This document shows, piece after piece, positions 44,854 to 53,940 of a stretch of 64,000 nt of DNA (the stretch's first letter is position 1; each line of letters starts with the position of its first letter). The notes beneath the pieces are model-generated. The model was not told the origin of the DNA, ran no database searches, and saw only the letters and a list, made by a program, of their open reading frames with translations. The position numbers and the translations under genes were made by a program. Origin of the DNA: UBA2965 sp036526135 (GTDB lineage Bacteria > Pseudomonadota > Gammaproteobacteria > Pseudomonadales > Azotimanducaceae); contig DATCZA010000061.1 in the NCBI GenBank assembly GCA_036526135.1, positions 1 to 64,000 of the forward strand, written 5' to 3'.

Positions 44854-46148
44854 GCGAATACGTATTCAAGCTTCCCGATCTCGGCGAGGGAACGGTCGAG
44901 GCGGAGATCGTCGAGTGGCATGTACGCCCGGGCGATGAAGTGAACGAAGGCGATCTTCTGGTTGACGTGATGACCGAGAAAGCCAGCGTGGAGGTCCCCG
45001 CGCCGGTCACCGGGACCGTGCTCAGAACGTCCGGAATGCCGGGCGATTTGATCGCCGTCGGCGCTGAGCTGGCCGCCATCGAGACCGGAGCCTCCCAGGA
45101 GACGACGAAGGCCCCGAGCACGGTAGGGTCCGCCATCGCCCTTCCGGAATCCCCTGATGTCTCCATGCGGCCCGAGCCAGTGGAGGCACCTATCGAGGAC
45201 GCGGTCACTCATCCAGAACCCTCGTCCCCGTCGTCGGCCGATTCAGACCAAGTTGCCACGCTGCCCGATACGCCGGTGGAGAGCGCAAGGCGCGTGATCA
45301 CGTCCCCCGCCATCCGACGACGGGCGAAGGAGGCCGGCGTCGATCTGGAGTCGCTCACGGGCACGGGACCGCGCGGACGGATACTGCAGCGCGATCTCGA
45401 GCAGGCCATCGCCGGCCGGGAGACAGCAGCGCCCCCGGCGAGCGGCACGGGTGCCGTAAACGAGGTCAAGGTCATCGGCGTGCGTCGCGTCATCGCCAAG
45501 CGGCTTCAGGCAGCCGTGCGCGAAATTCCGCACTTCACCTACGTCGAGGAAGTGGATGTCACCGCCCTGGAATCCCTTCGGTCGCACCTGAACGCTGATC
45601 GGGCAGAGGGTCGCCCTGCCCTGACCTATCTGCCGTTCATCGCGCTGGCACTCGTCCGTGCTCTGAAAGCACACCCGCAATGCAACGCCCATTTCGCAGC
45701 CGAGTCGGGCACGTTGCGGCTTTTCGACCGGGTCCATCTGGGCGTCGCCACCCAGACTTCCGCCGGGCTGAAGGTCCCTGTGGTTCGCAATGCCAGCGAG
45801 CGGACGCTTTGGGACCTGGCGTCGGAGATGGCACGGGTGTCCGAGGCGGCTCGGGCGAACACCGCGCGGCCGGCCGACCTGACGGGGTCGACCATCACCG
45901 TCACCAGTCTGGGACGCCTCGGCGGCATCGTGTCGACGCCCGTCATCAACGCGCCGGAAGTCGCCATCATCGGCGTCAACAAGGCGGTCAGGCGCCCGGT
46001 GGTGGTGGATGACGAGGTCGTGCCCCGGCTCATGATGAACCTTTCGTCCTCGTTCGATCATCGCTTTGTCGACGGCTTCGACGCGGCGTCTCTGATTCAG
46101 GCGGTGAAGGGCTATCTCGAGCAGCCGGCCACCGTATTCATCGAGTAA
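44850..46148 (+). CDS. bkdB: dihydrolipoamide acyltransferase, E2 of the branched-chain complex
   Basis: A 432-residue E2. Lipoyl domain 1-80 with the lipoylated Lys in DVMTEKASVEVPAP; peripheral-subunit-binding domain near 145-180 (ITSPAIRRRAKEAGVDLESLTGTGPRGRILQRDLE); catalytic domain from about 205 with SSFDHRFVDGFDAA containing the active-site HxxxDG. A Pro/Ala/Glu-rich linker joins the first two. Only one lipoyl domain is present. No E3 (dihydrolipoamide dehydrogenase) gene follows, so E3 must be shared from elsewhere. Confidence 0.96.
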   Translation: MSEYVFKLPDLGEGTVEAEIVEWHVRPGDEVNEGDLLVDVMTEKASVEVPAPVTGTVLRTSGMPGDLIAVGAELAAIETGASQETTKAPSTVGSAIALPESPDVSMRPEPVEAPIEDAVTHPEPSSPSSADSDQVATLPDTPVESARRVITSPAIRRRAKEAGVDLESLTGTGPRGRILQRDLEQAIAGRETAAPPASGTGAVNEVKVIGVRRVIAKRLQAAVREIPHFTYVEEVDVTALESLRSHLNADRAEGRPALTYLPFIALALVRALKAHPQCNAHFAAESGTLRLFDRVHLGVATQTSAGLKVPVVRNASERTLWDLASEMARVSEAARANTARPADLTGSTITVTSLGRLGGIVSTPVINAPEVAIIGVNKAVRRPVVVDDEVVPRLMMNLSSSFDHRFVDGFDAASLIQAVKGYLEQPATVFIE

Positions 46149-46186
46149 CGACCGGTCACCGGGACCGTTAGATTTCGGCAGCTAGC

Positions 46187-47446
46187 TCAATGCTCGTGAA
46201 GACGAACCGGCAATCGCGTGTAGCCCTTGACGAATGACGAGTAGGTCCGCTCGGGCTCTCCGACCACCTCGACGGTGTGAAAGCGTTGCAGAATCTCTTC
46301 CCAGACGACTCGCAGCTGCATTTCCGCCAATCGGTTACCCATGCAGCGATGGATCCCGAAACCGAACGCTAGGTGATGGCGGACGTTAGGCCGGTCGATG
46401 ATGAACTCGTCGGGCCGGTCGATGACCTCCCCGTCGCGGTTACCGGACACGTACCACATGACCACCTTGTCACCCGCGCGGATCTTCTTGCCGCGCAGCT
46501 CCGTATCCACCTTGGCCGTACGTCGCATGTAGGCCAGAGGCGTCTGCCAGCGGATGATCTCCGGGACCATGGTGCGGATCAGGCCGGGATTTTCCCGGAG
46601 CTTGCGATACTGGTCGGGGTTCTGGTTGAGTGCCAGAACACCGCCACTGATCGAGTTCCGCGTGGTGTCGTTGCCGCCCACGATGAGAAGTATCAGGTTG
46701 CCCAGGAACTCCATGGGCTGCATGTGGCGCGTTTCCTCCCCGTGCGCAAGCATCGAGATGAGGTCGTTCCCGGGCTCGGAGTTGACCCGCTCGTTCCACA
46801 AACGCGTGAAGTAATCCAGACACTCCAGCAGCTCCTCGCGCCGCTGCGCGTTGCTGTCGACGATGCCTGCCCCCGGTATCGCGGTCGCAACGTCCGACCA
46901 ACGCGTGAGCTTGCGGCGTTCCTCGAACGGGAAGTCGAAGAGCGTCGCGAGCATCTGCGTGGTCAGCTCGACGGAAACCGTGTCTACCCAGTCGAACGTC
47001 TCGCCGCGCGGCAGAGAATCCAGAATCCGCCCGGCGCGCTCACGAATGACGCTCTCGAGCTTGGCCAGGTTGCGCGGGGCAACCACGGGGGTCACGGTCG
47101 CCCGCTGCACATCGTGCTTGGGAGGATCCATGGCGATGAACATGCTCGGACGGAATCCTTCCTCCGGAGGCTGGTTGACGGGCGGGCCCAACGTGATCCC
47201 GCCCTCGGATGAAAAGATCTCGTGATGGGTGTCCACATAGAAGATGTCTTTGAACTTCGTCACCGACCAGAAGGGACCGAAATCGCTCTGGGGGCAGTAG
47301 TGCACAGGGTCCTCGTTGCGCAACCGCTCGAAGTAACCCCAGTGGGCGTCGTTTTGAAACAGCGCCGGCTGGGCCACGTTGAGCGTGTCCAGAGGCAGGG
47401 AATACGGATCTGGAATCTCGGCTCGGACGGCAGCGGGTTCGGTCAT
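46187..47446 (-). CDS. cytochrome P450, second CYP153-type hydroxylase
   Basis: A 419-residue P450 closely related to that at 22576. Haem motif LAFGFGIHRCMGNRLAEMQ, I-helix VGGNDTTRNSISGGVLALNQNPDQY and FGPFWSVTKFKDIFYVDTHHEIFSSEG match CYP153 signatures. Start chosen at ATG 47446 after GAGGGCC; the frame extends 13 codons upstream. Unlike the first copy it has no ferredoxin next to it and lies alone, convergent with the bkd operon. Probably terminal hydroxylation of an aliphatic chain with different specificity. Confidence 0.94.
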   Translation of the reverse strand: MTEPAAVRAEIPDPYSLPLDTLNVAQPALFQNDAHWGYFERLRNEDPVHYCPQSDFGPFWSVTKFKDIFYVDTHHEIFSSEGGITLGPPVNQPPEEGFRPSMFIAMDPPKHDVQRATVTPVVAPRNLAKLESVIRERAGRILDSLPRGETFDWVDTVSVELTTQMLATLFDFPFEERRKLTRWSDVATAIPGAGIVDSNAQRREELLECLDYFTRLWNERVNSEPGNDLISMLAHGEETRHMQPMEFLGNLILLIVGGNDTTRNSISGGVLALNQNPDQYRKLRENPGLIRTMVPEIIRWQTPLAYMRRTAKVDTELRGKKIRAGDKVVMWYVSGNRDGEVIDRPDEFIIDRPNVRHHLAFGFGIHRCMGNRLAEMQLRVVWEEILQRFHTVEVVGEPERTYSSFVKGYTRLPVRLHEH

Positions 47447-47597
47447 GCGTCGGCCCTCGAATCGGAATCTCGCCGGATGCTTCATGGTAGGGCCAGCGCT
47501 TTGCGACGTCTACGCGACGTCCTGAGCCGGGCCGGGCGGATGAGCCGCGCCAACACGCCTGGTATATGATGGCCCCTCAGCTTCGGGATCCAAGATC

Positions 47598-48413
47598 ATG
47601 AGCACCGCGGAACAAATCGAGCTTGCCAGGCAGGTAGACGACCTGCGCGCCGAAGGCGCCGAGCTGGCCGAGCTGATGTCCAAGCTGACGGAGGAAGACT
47701 GGCAGCGCAGAACGACCTTCAAAGACTGGACGATCTACGACGTCATCGCTCATCTGCACTTCTCTGACCACATGGGGATGACCACCATCGAAAGCGGCGC
47801 CGCGTTCCAGGCGCTGATGGCAGACATGCAGTCCTCGGGGCTCCCGTTCGTCGAGTACACCAGACGATGGCTGGGCAGCGTATCCGGCGCGGATCTTCTC
47901 GAGCGCTGGAAGACTCTGCTGGACGAGTTGTGTGATCGTCTCCAGGCCCTGGATCCTCAGGAACGCCTGACGTGGGCGGGCCCCGGCATGAAACCCCGGA
48001 TGTTCACCACCGCGCGCCAGATGGAGACGTGGGCCCACGGGTGGGAAATCTACGATTGTCTCCGGCTGGAAAGGATGCACACCGACCGGATTAAGAACAT
48101 TGCAGCCATCGGCGTGCGCACTTTCGGCTGGACTTTTGTCAATCGGGGCCTGGAATTGCCCGGGGATCCGCCTTTCGTTCGCCTGACCGCCCCTTCCGGA
48201 GCTATCTGGGAGTGGAGTGATCCGAACGCGGACAGCAGCGTCACCGGCAGCGCGGTGGAGTTCTGCCAGGTCGTCACCCAGGTACGCAACGTCGCCGATA
48301 CGAAACTCGAGGTAACCGGCAAGCCGGCCAGGGAGTGGATGGCCATTGCCCAATGCTTTGCCGGTGCTCCCGAGGATCCGCCTGCGCCCGGCAGCCGCCG
48401 CCCCGCAGGTTGA
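47598..48413 (+). CDS. TIGR03084-type maleylpyruvate-isomerase-like (DinB-fold) metal-binding protein
   Basis: A 271-residue four-helix-bundle protein of the mycothiol-dependent maleylpyruvate isomerase/DinB superfamily. ELMSKLTEEDWQRRTTFKDWTIYDVIAHLHFSDHMG gives the first metal His, and ARQMETWAHGWEIYDCL the second His region. This matches the TIGR03084 family, as I recall it, in which the role is unknown and which often sits beside CoA transferases. A class III CoA transferase follows 25 bases downstream. Confidence 0.82.
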   Translation: MSTAEQIELARQVDDLRAEGAELAELMSKLTEEDWQRRTTFKDWTIYDVIAHLHFSDHMGMTTIESGAAFQALMADMQSSGLPFVEYTRRWLGSVSGADLLERWKTLLDELCDRLQALDPQERLTWAGPGMKPRMFTTARQMETWAHGWEIYDCLRLERMHTDRIKNIAAIGVRTFGWTFVNRGLELPGDPPFVRLTAPSGAIWEWSDPNADSSVTGSAVEFCQVVTQVRNVADTKLEVTGKPAREWMAIAQCFAGAPEDPPAPGSRRPAG

Positions 48414-48438
48414 AACGGCGTCAGCATCGGAGGTTTGC

Positions 48439-49620
48439 ATGTCAGGACCCTTGAGCGGCATACGGATCATCGAGCTGGCGACGATGATCGCGGTCCCCGG
48501 GGCCACGCACCTGCTTGCAACCCAGGGGGCCGAGGTCATCAAGGTGGAAGACCCGGTGCGCGGTGACGAGCTGCGCCACTACGGCAGCGAGAAGGGCGGC
48601 ATGAGTGCCTGGTTCATCAACGCGAACTCCGGCAAGCGCTCGATCGCCCTGGACCTTCAGCATGAGGACGGCAAGAGCGTGCTCTGGAGACTCCTGGAGA
48701 CCGCCGACGTGGTGATGCAGGGTTTTCGGCCTGGCGTGATCGGAAGACTCGGCTTCGACAGCGAAACGGTCAGAGACCGCCTACCTGCCATCGTCTACTG
48801 CTCGTCATCGGGCTTCGGCCCCCACGGCCCCTACGCCCAGCTCCCGGTCTATGACCCCGTCATTCAGGCGCTGTCCGGCTGGGCCGGAGCACAGCGCTAC
48901 GACGAGGGGCCGCGCCTGGTGCGCGGCATGGTGGCCGACAAGGTGGCCGCTCTGACGTCCGCCCAGGCCGTGACCGCGGCTCTGCTGCAGAGGTCGATGA
49001 CGGGTCGCGGGCTACACGTCGAGCTCAGCATGCTGGAGGCCAACATCGCCTTCAACTGGTCCGACGTCATGATGCACGCTTCCCTCCTCGATGCGGATGC
49101 GACCCACAGGCCCAACCTGCTTTCCTCCTATCGGCTGTTCCCCTGTCGCGACGGATGGGTCACGGTGACCGCTGGCACTGACGCCCAGTGGCGGGCCTTC
49201 AGCCAGGCGCTGGAAAGACCGGAGCTGGCGGAGGACGCCCGGTTCGTCACCGCGTCGGCGCGTGCCGGGCACGTGGCGGACTGGTACGAGGCCATGGGCG
49301 AGGCCGTGGCCGCCTTCAGGCTCCAGGAAGTGCTCGACCGCCTGAGAACGGCCGACGTGCCCGTGGCACCCGTGCTCGATCCGACCGAAGTCGCCGAGGA
49401 TCCACAGGTGCTGGCGGCCGGGCTGCTGCGCGAGGTCGATCATCCGGTTGCAGGAAGGCTGCGCCAGCCCCGACCGAGCGCCGAAATTTTCGGGAGCTCT
49501 CAGGACCTGATCCCCGCGCCGACCCACGGGCAGCAAACGGCACAGGTGTTGGCCGAGATCGGCTACGACGAGGGCGCCATCGGCAGGCTGGCGGCCGATG
49601 GCGTCGTCAAGGTCGACTAG
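48439..49620 (+). CDS. class III (CaiB/BaiF) CoA transferase
   Basis: Family III CoA transferase of 393 residues, which moves CoA between organic acids through an aspartyl-acyl intermediate. LSGIRIIELATMIAVPGATHLLATQGAEVIKVEDP is the N-terminal signature, NSGKRSIALDLQHEDGK follows, and the catalytic Asp is expected in LVRGMVADKVAALTSAQAV. ATCGGAGG precedes the ATG at 48439. It overlaps the convergent acyl-CoA synthetase by four bases. The acid substrate is unknown; the context suggests a degradation intermediate. Confidence 0.93.
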   Translation: MSGPLSGIRIIELATMIAVPGATHLLATQGAEVIKVEDPVRGDELRHYGSEKGGMSAWFINANSGKRSIALDLQHEDGKSVLWRLLETADVVMQGFRPGVIGRLGFDSETVRDRLPAIVYCSSSGFGPHGPYAQLPVYDPVIQALSGWAGAQRYDEGPRLVRGMVADKVAALTSAQAVTAALLQRSMTGRGLHVELSMLEANIAFNWSDVMMHASLLDADATHRPNLLSSYRLFPCRDGWVTVTAGTDAQWRAFSQALERPELAEDARFVTASARAGHVADWYEAMGEAVAAFRLQEVLDRLRTADVPVAPVLDPTEVAEDPQVLAAGLLREVDHPVAGRLRQPRPSAEIFGSSQDLIPAPTHGQQTAQVLAEIGYDEGAIGRLAADGVVKVD

Positions 49621-51170
49621 ACGTTCCGGTCCTGGTCCTTCCAGTAGGGATCCCGCAGCTCACGCTTGAGAATCTTGCCCGTGGGAGCCTTCGGCAGGCT
49701 GTCGACGAAGTCGACGGATTTCGGTTTCTGGTAAGAGGCCAGGTTCTCCCGGGCCGTGTCGATGATCTCCTGCTCGGTAGCGGTCTCTCCGGGTTTGAGC
49801 ACCACCACCGCTTTCACGGCTTCCCCCCACTCGTCGTCGGGAACACCGATCACCGCCGCCTCCAGCACGGCCGGATGTTTGTGGATGGCCGCTTCGACCT
49901 GGGTCGAGTAAATGTTCTCCCCTCCGGAGATGATCATGTCCTTGGCGCGGTCGACGATGAAGACGTATCCATCCTCGTCCCAGGTGGCGACGTCGCCCGT
50001 CCACATCCATCCGTTGCGGATGGTCTGGGCGGTGAGATCCGGACGTCCCCAGTAGCCGAGCATGTTGGCGTCCGAGCGCACCACGATCTCCCCGGCCGTG
50101 GCGCCGTCTTTCGGGACCGGCTCGCCCTGCTCGTTCACCACCTGGACCCGCGTCACGAAGCCCTCGCGACCGCAGGAGTTGAGGCGCTCAGGGTGCTTGC
50201 CGGCAACCGCGTCGGCATGGTCCTCCTGGGAAAGGAACGTCATGGTCATCCCCTCTGTCTGCCCGTATCCCTGTATCAGCGTGCAGGGGAAGGACTCGAG
50301 CGCGGCCTTCACGACCGTACCCGGCATCGGCCCGCCCCCGTACTGTATGTTGCGGAGGCTCGAAAGGTCGTAGCTCGCGAAATCGTCCACCGCCATCATC
50401 CAGTTGAGCATGGTGGTGATGCCGAGAAAGGCGGACACCCGTTCTGCCTGAATGATTTCCAGCGCTTGCCTGGCCTCGAAGTTCATCAGCACCACAGGGC
50501 ACCCGTGGGCCATGTAGTTCATCGCCAGCCCCACCGGGATGTGAAACATCTGGCCCGTCAACATGTAGACGTCGGTAGGCACCACGCGCTCGGCCACCGT
50601 CTGGTTAACCATGCCCATGAAAAGCGATCTGTGCGAGTGCAGGGCTCCTTTGGACAGCCCCGTGGTCCCTCCCGTGTACAGGATCAATACCGGGTCGTCG
50701 TCCCCGGTCGAGTCCGACCGCTGCGGCTCCTCGGCGCTCGACGCGCGCACGAGATCCTCGAAGCTCCCGTCGCTCGAAGCGCCGAACTCGAGCCACCGCG
50801 GCACGTCCACCAGCCCCTGCAGCGCATCCCGCTCGCCGCGGAACTCGGCGGACGTGACGATGGCGCTTGGGCCGCCGTCCTCGAGGATGCGAGCCAGCTC
50901 GTCCACCCCCAGGCGCCAGTTGAGCGGCTGGGCAATCAATCCCGCACGCGCGCAGGCGTAATAAACCTCGAAGTACTCGATGCTGTTCCTGGCCAGCACG
51001 CCAATTCGCGCGCCCTTTTCGAACCCCTGGGCACAGAACCCGTTGGCGAGCTGGCGCACCCGCTCATCGAGCTCGCCAAACGAGACCCGGCGCCCCGTGG
51101 GGATGTCGACGATCGCTGGGCGAGACGGGTCCAGCGCGGCCCACTTGGCTGTGATGTTGCCGATGTTCAC
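49617..51170 (-). CDS. AMP-forming acyl-CoA synthetase
   Basis: ANL-family CoA ligase of 517 residues, GTG start after GGAGGAGTAC. P-loop LILYTGGTTGLSKGALHSH, A5 region QGYGQTEG, WTGDVATWDEDGYVFIVDRAKDMIISGGENIY, and the C-terminal KAPTGKILKRELRD with the catalytic Lys are all present. It is a paralogue of the synthetase at 26734. Downstream of the MAPEG pair and convergent with the CoA transferase. Activates a fatty or aromatic acid; chain length cannot be read. Confidence 0.94.
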   Translation of the reverse strand: MNIGNITAKWAALDPSRPAIVDIPTGRRVSFGELDERVRQLANGFCAQGFEKGARIGVLARNSIEYFEVYYACARAGLIAQPLNWRLGVDELARILEDGGPSAIVTSAEFRGERDALQGLVDVPRWLEFGASSDGSFEDLVRASSAEEPQRSDSTGDDDPVLILYTGGTTGLSKGALHSHRSLFMGMVNQTVAERVVPTDVYMLTGQMFHIPVGLAMNYMAHGCPVVLMNFEARQALEIIQAERVSAFLGITTMLNWMMAVDDFASYDLSSLRNIQYGGGPMPGTVVKAALESFPCTLIQGYGQTEGMTMTFLSQEDHADAVAGKHPERLNSCGREGFVTRVQVVNEQGEPVPKDGATAGEIVVRSDANMLGYWGRPDLTAQTIRNGWMWTGDVATWDEDGYVFIVDRAKDMIISGGENIYSTQVEAAIHKHPAVLEAAVIGVPDDEWGEAVKAVVVLKPGETATEQEIIDTARENLASYQKPKSVDFVDSLPKAPTGKILKRELRDPYWKDQDRNV

Positions 51171-51179
51171 GTACTCCTC

Positions 51180-51563
51180 CTAGGTTGCACGCAGGAACTG
51201 ATAAACGGCCGTAACGCCCAAAACGGACAGGAGCACGAAAGTGCCCTGAGCTCCAATGAGCCGGGGGTAGTTGACGTTGGCACCGGGAGCCCGGTCCAGG
51301 CCCCAGACGTGCAGAACCCGCAGAGCCACCAGCGAGACGCCAAACGCGTGCATGGCGACCGCGCCGACGCCGCTCAGCTCGACGAGGTACATCAGCACCA
51401 CAGCCAGCGGAACGTTCTCGACGAAGTTGGCCTGCACGCGAAGCGTGGCGTCGCCCCGCCACTCCGGCTGTCCCGGTCGAACACGGGCACGAAGCACCAG
51501 GTTGGCGAGAAACACGCTCATCAGCCCCATCACCCCGGCGTAAAGCAAAGTGACGGGAATCAT
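51180..51563 (-). CDS. MAPEG-domain membrane protein
   Basis: A 127-residue protein of four hydrophobic helices in the MAPEG (membrane-associated eicosanoid/glutathione) superfamily. LLYAGVMGLMSVFLANLVLRAR is helix 1, RVQANFVENVPLAVVLMYLVEL the conserved loop and helix 2 with the N-x-x-E motif, and LRVLHVWGLD helix 3. Bacterial members may conjugate glutathione or reduce peroxides of hydrophobic compounds. The ATG overlaps the stop of the preceding small membrane protein (ATGA). The longer frame upstream to 51779 is spurious. Confidence 0.87.
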   Translation of the reverse strand: MIPVTLLYAGVMGLMSVFLANLVLRARVRPGQPEWRGDATLRVQANFVENVPLAVVLMYLVELSGVGAVAMHAFGVSLVALRVLHVWGLDRAPGANVNYPRLIGAQGTFVLLSVLGVTAVYQFLRAT

Positions 51564-51793
51564 GAGCTGAGAAGTCCAGCCACGACGGCCGCCGCGCCAC
51601 CGAGCGCAAGCGTGAGCCCGATGTACCCGTACTGATCGATCCAGAACAACCCGAACGCCTCGGGCGTACCTTTGGGAGCGGTCGGTGTCTCGCCGCGCCG
51701 CACCTGCCTGGGCAGCCCGCCCACCCAGATGATCTGCACGCCGTGCCAGATTCCGCCCAGTCCCAGGACGATCAACCAATCAGCCAACGTCAT
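51560..51793 (-). CDS. small two-helix membrane protein
   Basis: A 77-residue protein with hydrophobic segments near 5-25 and 55-75, separated by a basic loop (RQVRRGE). WHGVQIIWVGGLPRQ and FGLFWIDQYGYIGLTLALGG are its most distinctive segments. I recognise no family. Four-base overlap with the MAPEG gene suggests coupled translation and perhaps a complex with it. Confidence 0.65.
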   Translation of the reverse strand: MTLADWLIVLGLGGIWHGVQIIWVGGLPRQVRRGETPTAPKGTPEAFGLFWIDQYGYIGLTLALGGAAAVVAGLLSS

Positions 51794-51873
51794 CGCGATC
51801 CCCTCGGCTTTTCCAAGCTTTTCATCCCCGACCCGAACTGAAGTAGGATACAGTTTTTCGGGGAGGGTTCACC

Positions 51874-52905
51874 ATGGCGGAGCATGCCAGCAACGAAGGC
51901 GTCAATCTTCAACTCCATCTGAAGCGGGTCCCGGAGGGTCTCGCTGGTCCGGGGGACTTCGAAGTCCGCGAAACCGAAATTCCCCGGCCCGGGGACGGTG
52001 AGGTGCTGGTCAGGGCTCACTACTTCGGGCTCGATGCCGCGCTGCGACTCATTGTCCGCGACAGCAAGGATTTCCTGTTCCGGGTCGAGCCGGGTGACCT
52101 CGTGCGTGGCTCCATGGCCGGAGAAGTAATCGAGTCGAACAACCCTGACTACTCCGTCGGCGATCTGGTCCTGGCGTCCTCCGGCGTCCAGAACTACGCC
52201 ATCAGCGACGGCAGCGACCTGGAAAGATGCGACACGAGCCAGGCGCCGCTCGGATCATGGCTTGGCGGGTTTGGCGTCTCCGGCCTGACCGCTTACTTCG
52301 CGATCACCGAAGAGTGCAAACCCCAGCCAGGCCAGACGGTGGTCGTGAACGGGGCGGCCGGCGCCGTTGGCTCCATCGCCGGGCAGATCGCGCGGCTAGC
52401 CGGCGCGCGGACCATCGGTATCACGAGCAGCGACGAGAAGTGCCGCTGGCTAACCGAAGAACTGAAATACGATCACGCCATCAACTACAAGGCCGGTAAC
52501 CTCTACGACCAGCTGGCCGAGGCTGCACCCGAACGGATCGACGTGATCTTCGACAACGTGGGCGGCGATATCCTCGACGAGAGCCTGCGGCTGATCGGCA
52601 TGCGGGGCGTGGTGCTCCTGTGTGGCTCCACCTCTCAGTACGCCGCCGAGCACATGACCGGCCCGGACAATTACATATGGCTGGGTACCATGCGGGCGCG
52701 AATGCAGGGATTCGTGGTTTTCGACTACGCGGACCGCTACGAGGAAGCCCGCCGCAGGATGGCGCGCTGGATCAAAGATGGCCAGCTGAAGCTGCCGGAG
52801 TACGTCGTCGACGGCGATATCGGCGACTATCCGGAAGCCTTTCTGCAGCTCTATCAGGGCGCGAACCGGGGCAAAATGCTTCTGCGGCTGCCGGCCGCCC
52901 GCTGA
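51874..52905 (+). CDS. NADP-dependent medium-chain oxidoreductase (alkenal/prostaglandin reductase-like)
   Basis: Zinc-independent MDR of 343 residues in the leukotriene B4 dehydrogenase/alkenal reductase group. GLTAYFAITEECKPQPGQTVVVNGAAGAVGSIAGQIARLAGA is the signature with the nucleotide-binding AAGAVG motif; DVIFDNVGGDILDESL follows. These enzymes reduce activated carbon-carbon double bonds, such as 2-alkenals or enones. GGGGAGGG lies before the ATG. Divergent from the MAPEG pair. Probably detoxification or a catabolic enone reduction. Confidence 0.92.
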   Translation: MAEHASNEGVNLQLHLKRVPEGLAGPGDFEVRETEIPRPGDGEVLVRAHYFGLDAALRLIVRDSKDFLFRVEPGDLVRGSMAGEVIESNNPDYSVGDLVLASSGVQNYAISDGSDLERCDTSQAPLGSWLGGFGVSGLTAYFAITEECKPQPGQTVVVNGAAGAVGSIAGQIARLAGARTIGITSSDEKCRWLTEELKYDHAINYKAGNLYDQLAEAAPERIDVIFDNVGGDILDESLRLIGMRGVVLLCGSTSQYAAEHMTGPDNYIWLGTMRARMQGFVVFDYADRYEEARRRMARWIKDGQLKLPEYVVDGDIGDYPEAFLQLYQGANRGKMLLRLPAAR

Positions 52906-52963
52906 CTTTCGCCCCCAACTCCGGGCCCGAACATGCCCCGGGCGACGATCCGGTTTTGATCTC

Positions 52964-53791
52964 CTACCGGTTCGCCACCCACTGCCGGGCTTCCGGCGAC
53001 GCCACCCACTGCAGGGCGTTGCGCAGCAGGCGACGAAAATCGGCGTTGCCGAAAGCCTCCGGGCTGTCACCGATGTCGGCCGCCACCACCGGGCTGTTTC
53101 CGGCCGCGTTTGCCCAGACCACGACGTTACTCCCTTCCGGGTGCGACCACGCAGCCTGCTCCTCTGGCGGGGCGAGGGGCGGCGGCGTGAAGTTAGCCGC
53201 GACGAACTCGTAGTCGCTTTCGAACAGCGGCGTCACCTTCGGACCAAGCGTAGCCGTCTTGAGGTAAATCTCGTCCGTCACGGTGAAGCCGTTTCCCAGG
53301 CCCGCAGCCACGGGATGAGAAGGATCGACGGGCGTCAGGCTGATGGTCGGGTTGGGATACGGACCATGACCGCCCCGGTACCCGGACCCCGGCACGCGCT
53401 GGCCGTTCAGCTCACCTTCGGTCAGCATGAAAGAAGACCCCGATATGGATCGCCACAAGGGCCACAGCGGCCATGAGACGGTCCCGTGATTGAGCATCAC
53501 GATGCCCGTTCCGCCATCGATCAGTGCCTCGATGCTGCGTCGGTAGTCGTCCGGCGGAATGCCCGTGTCCCCTGCCCCGTCGTGCATGAGACCGATGCCG
53601 GGAATACCCGACATGTCGTAGAAGAGCACGGCGCCGTAGTCCCCGACGTTCTCCGGGCGCAGGATGACCTGCGCCGCCGGCTGCTCGACCATCGTCACGT
53701 CGAGTTCGTCCATCCCCTCGAACATCGCCAGAAAAGCATCGTGATCAAACGCGTGGCCTTTCGTGACCAGAAGTACCCTCACCGGCTCCAT
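52964..53791 (-). CDS. ThuA-like domain protein
   Basis: A 275-residue protein of the ThuA/trehalose-utilisation class I amidotransferase-like fold. VRVLLVTKGHAFDHDAFLAMFEG is the first strand and helix with the characteristic His, VLFYDMSGIPG the second core strand, and GIVMLNHGTVSWPLW the GxxxxH-type elbow region. HPEGSNVVVWANAAGNSPVVAADIGDSPEAFGNADFRRLLRNALQWVA is a family-like C-terminus. Function is unknown; related proteins modify sugars. No signal peptide is visible. Divergent from the SnoaL pair. Confidence 0.85.
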   Translation of the reverse strand: MEPVRVLLVTKGHAFDHDAFLAMFEGMDELDVTMVEQPAAQVILRPENVGDYGAVLFYDMSGIPGIGLMHDGAGDTGIPPDDYRRSIEALIDGGTGIVMLNHGTVSWPLWPLWRSISGSSFMLTEGELNGQRVPGSGYRGGHGPYPNPTISLTPVDPSHPVAAGLGNGFTVTDEIYLKTATLGPKVTPLFESDYEFVAANFTPPPLAPPEEQAAWSHPEGSNVVVWANAAGNSPVVAADIGDSPEAFGNADFRRLLRNALQWVASPEARQWVANR

Positions 53792-53940
53792 TCATTCGTC
53801 CTCTCTTCCCGTTAGTCGAAACCCCGCTGCGGACGCGGCTGCCAGAAACTAACCCCGGCGCGGGATCGACGCAACGGCTTGACGCCCGCCTGCGATACGC
53901 ACCAATCTACGTCAAGGTAGACAGGCCCTGGGAGGGAACC

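Noticed and set aside
49188..51635. 815-codon open frame on the plus strand opposite an acyl-CoA synthetase
   Set aside because: Antisense to a gene with complete ANL motifs and without any recognisable domain.
52906..52963. GC-rich partial inverted repeats between convergent genes
   Set aside because: The CCGGGCCCG and CCCCGGGCG segments pair only imperfectly and no U-tract follows, so a terminator is not supported.
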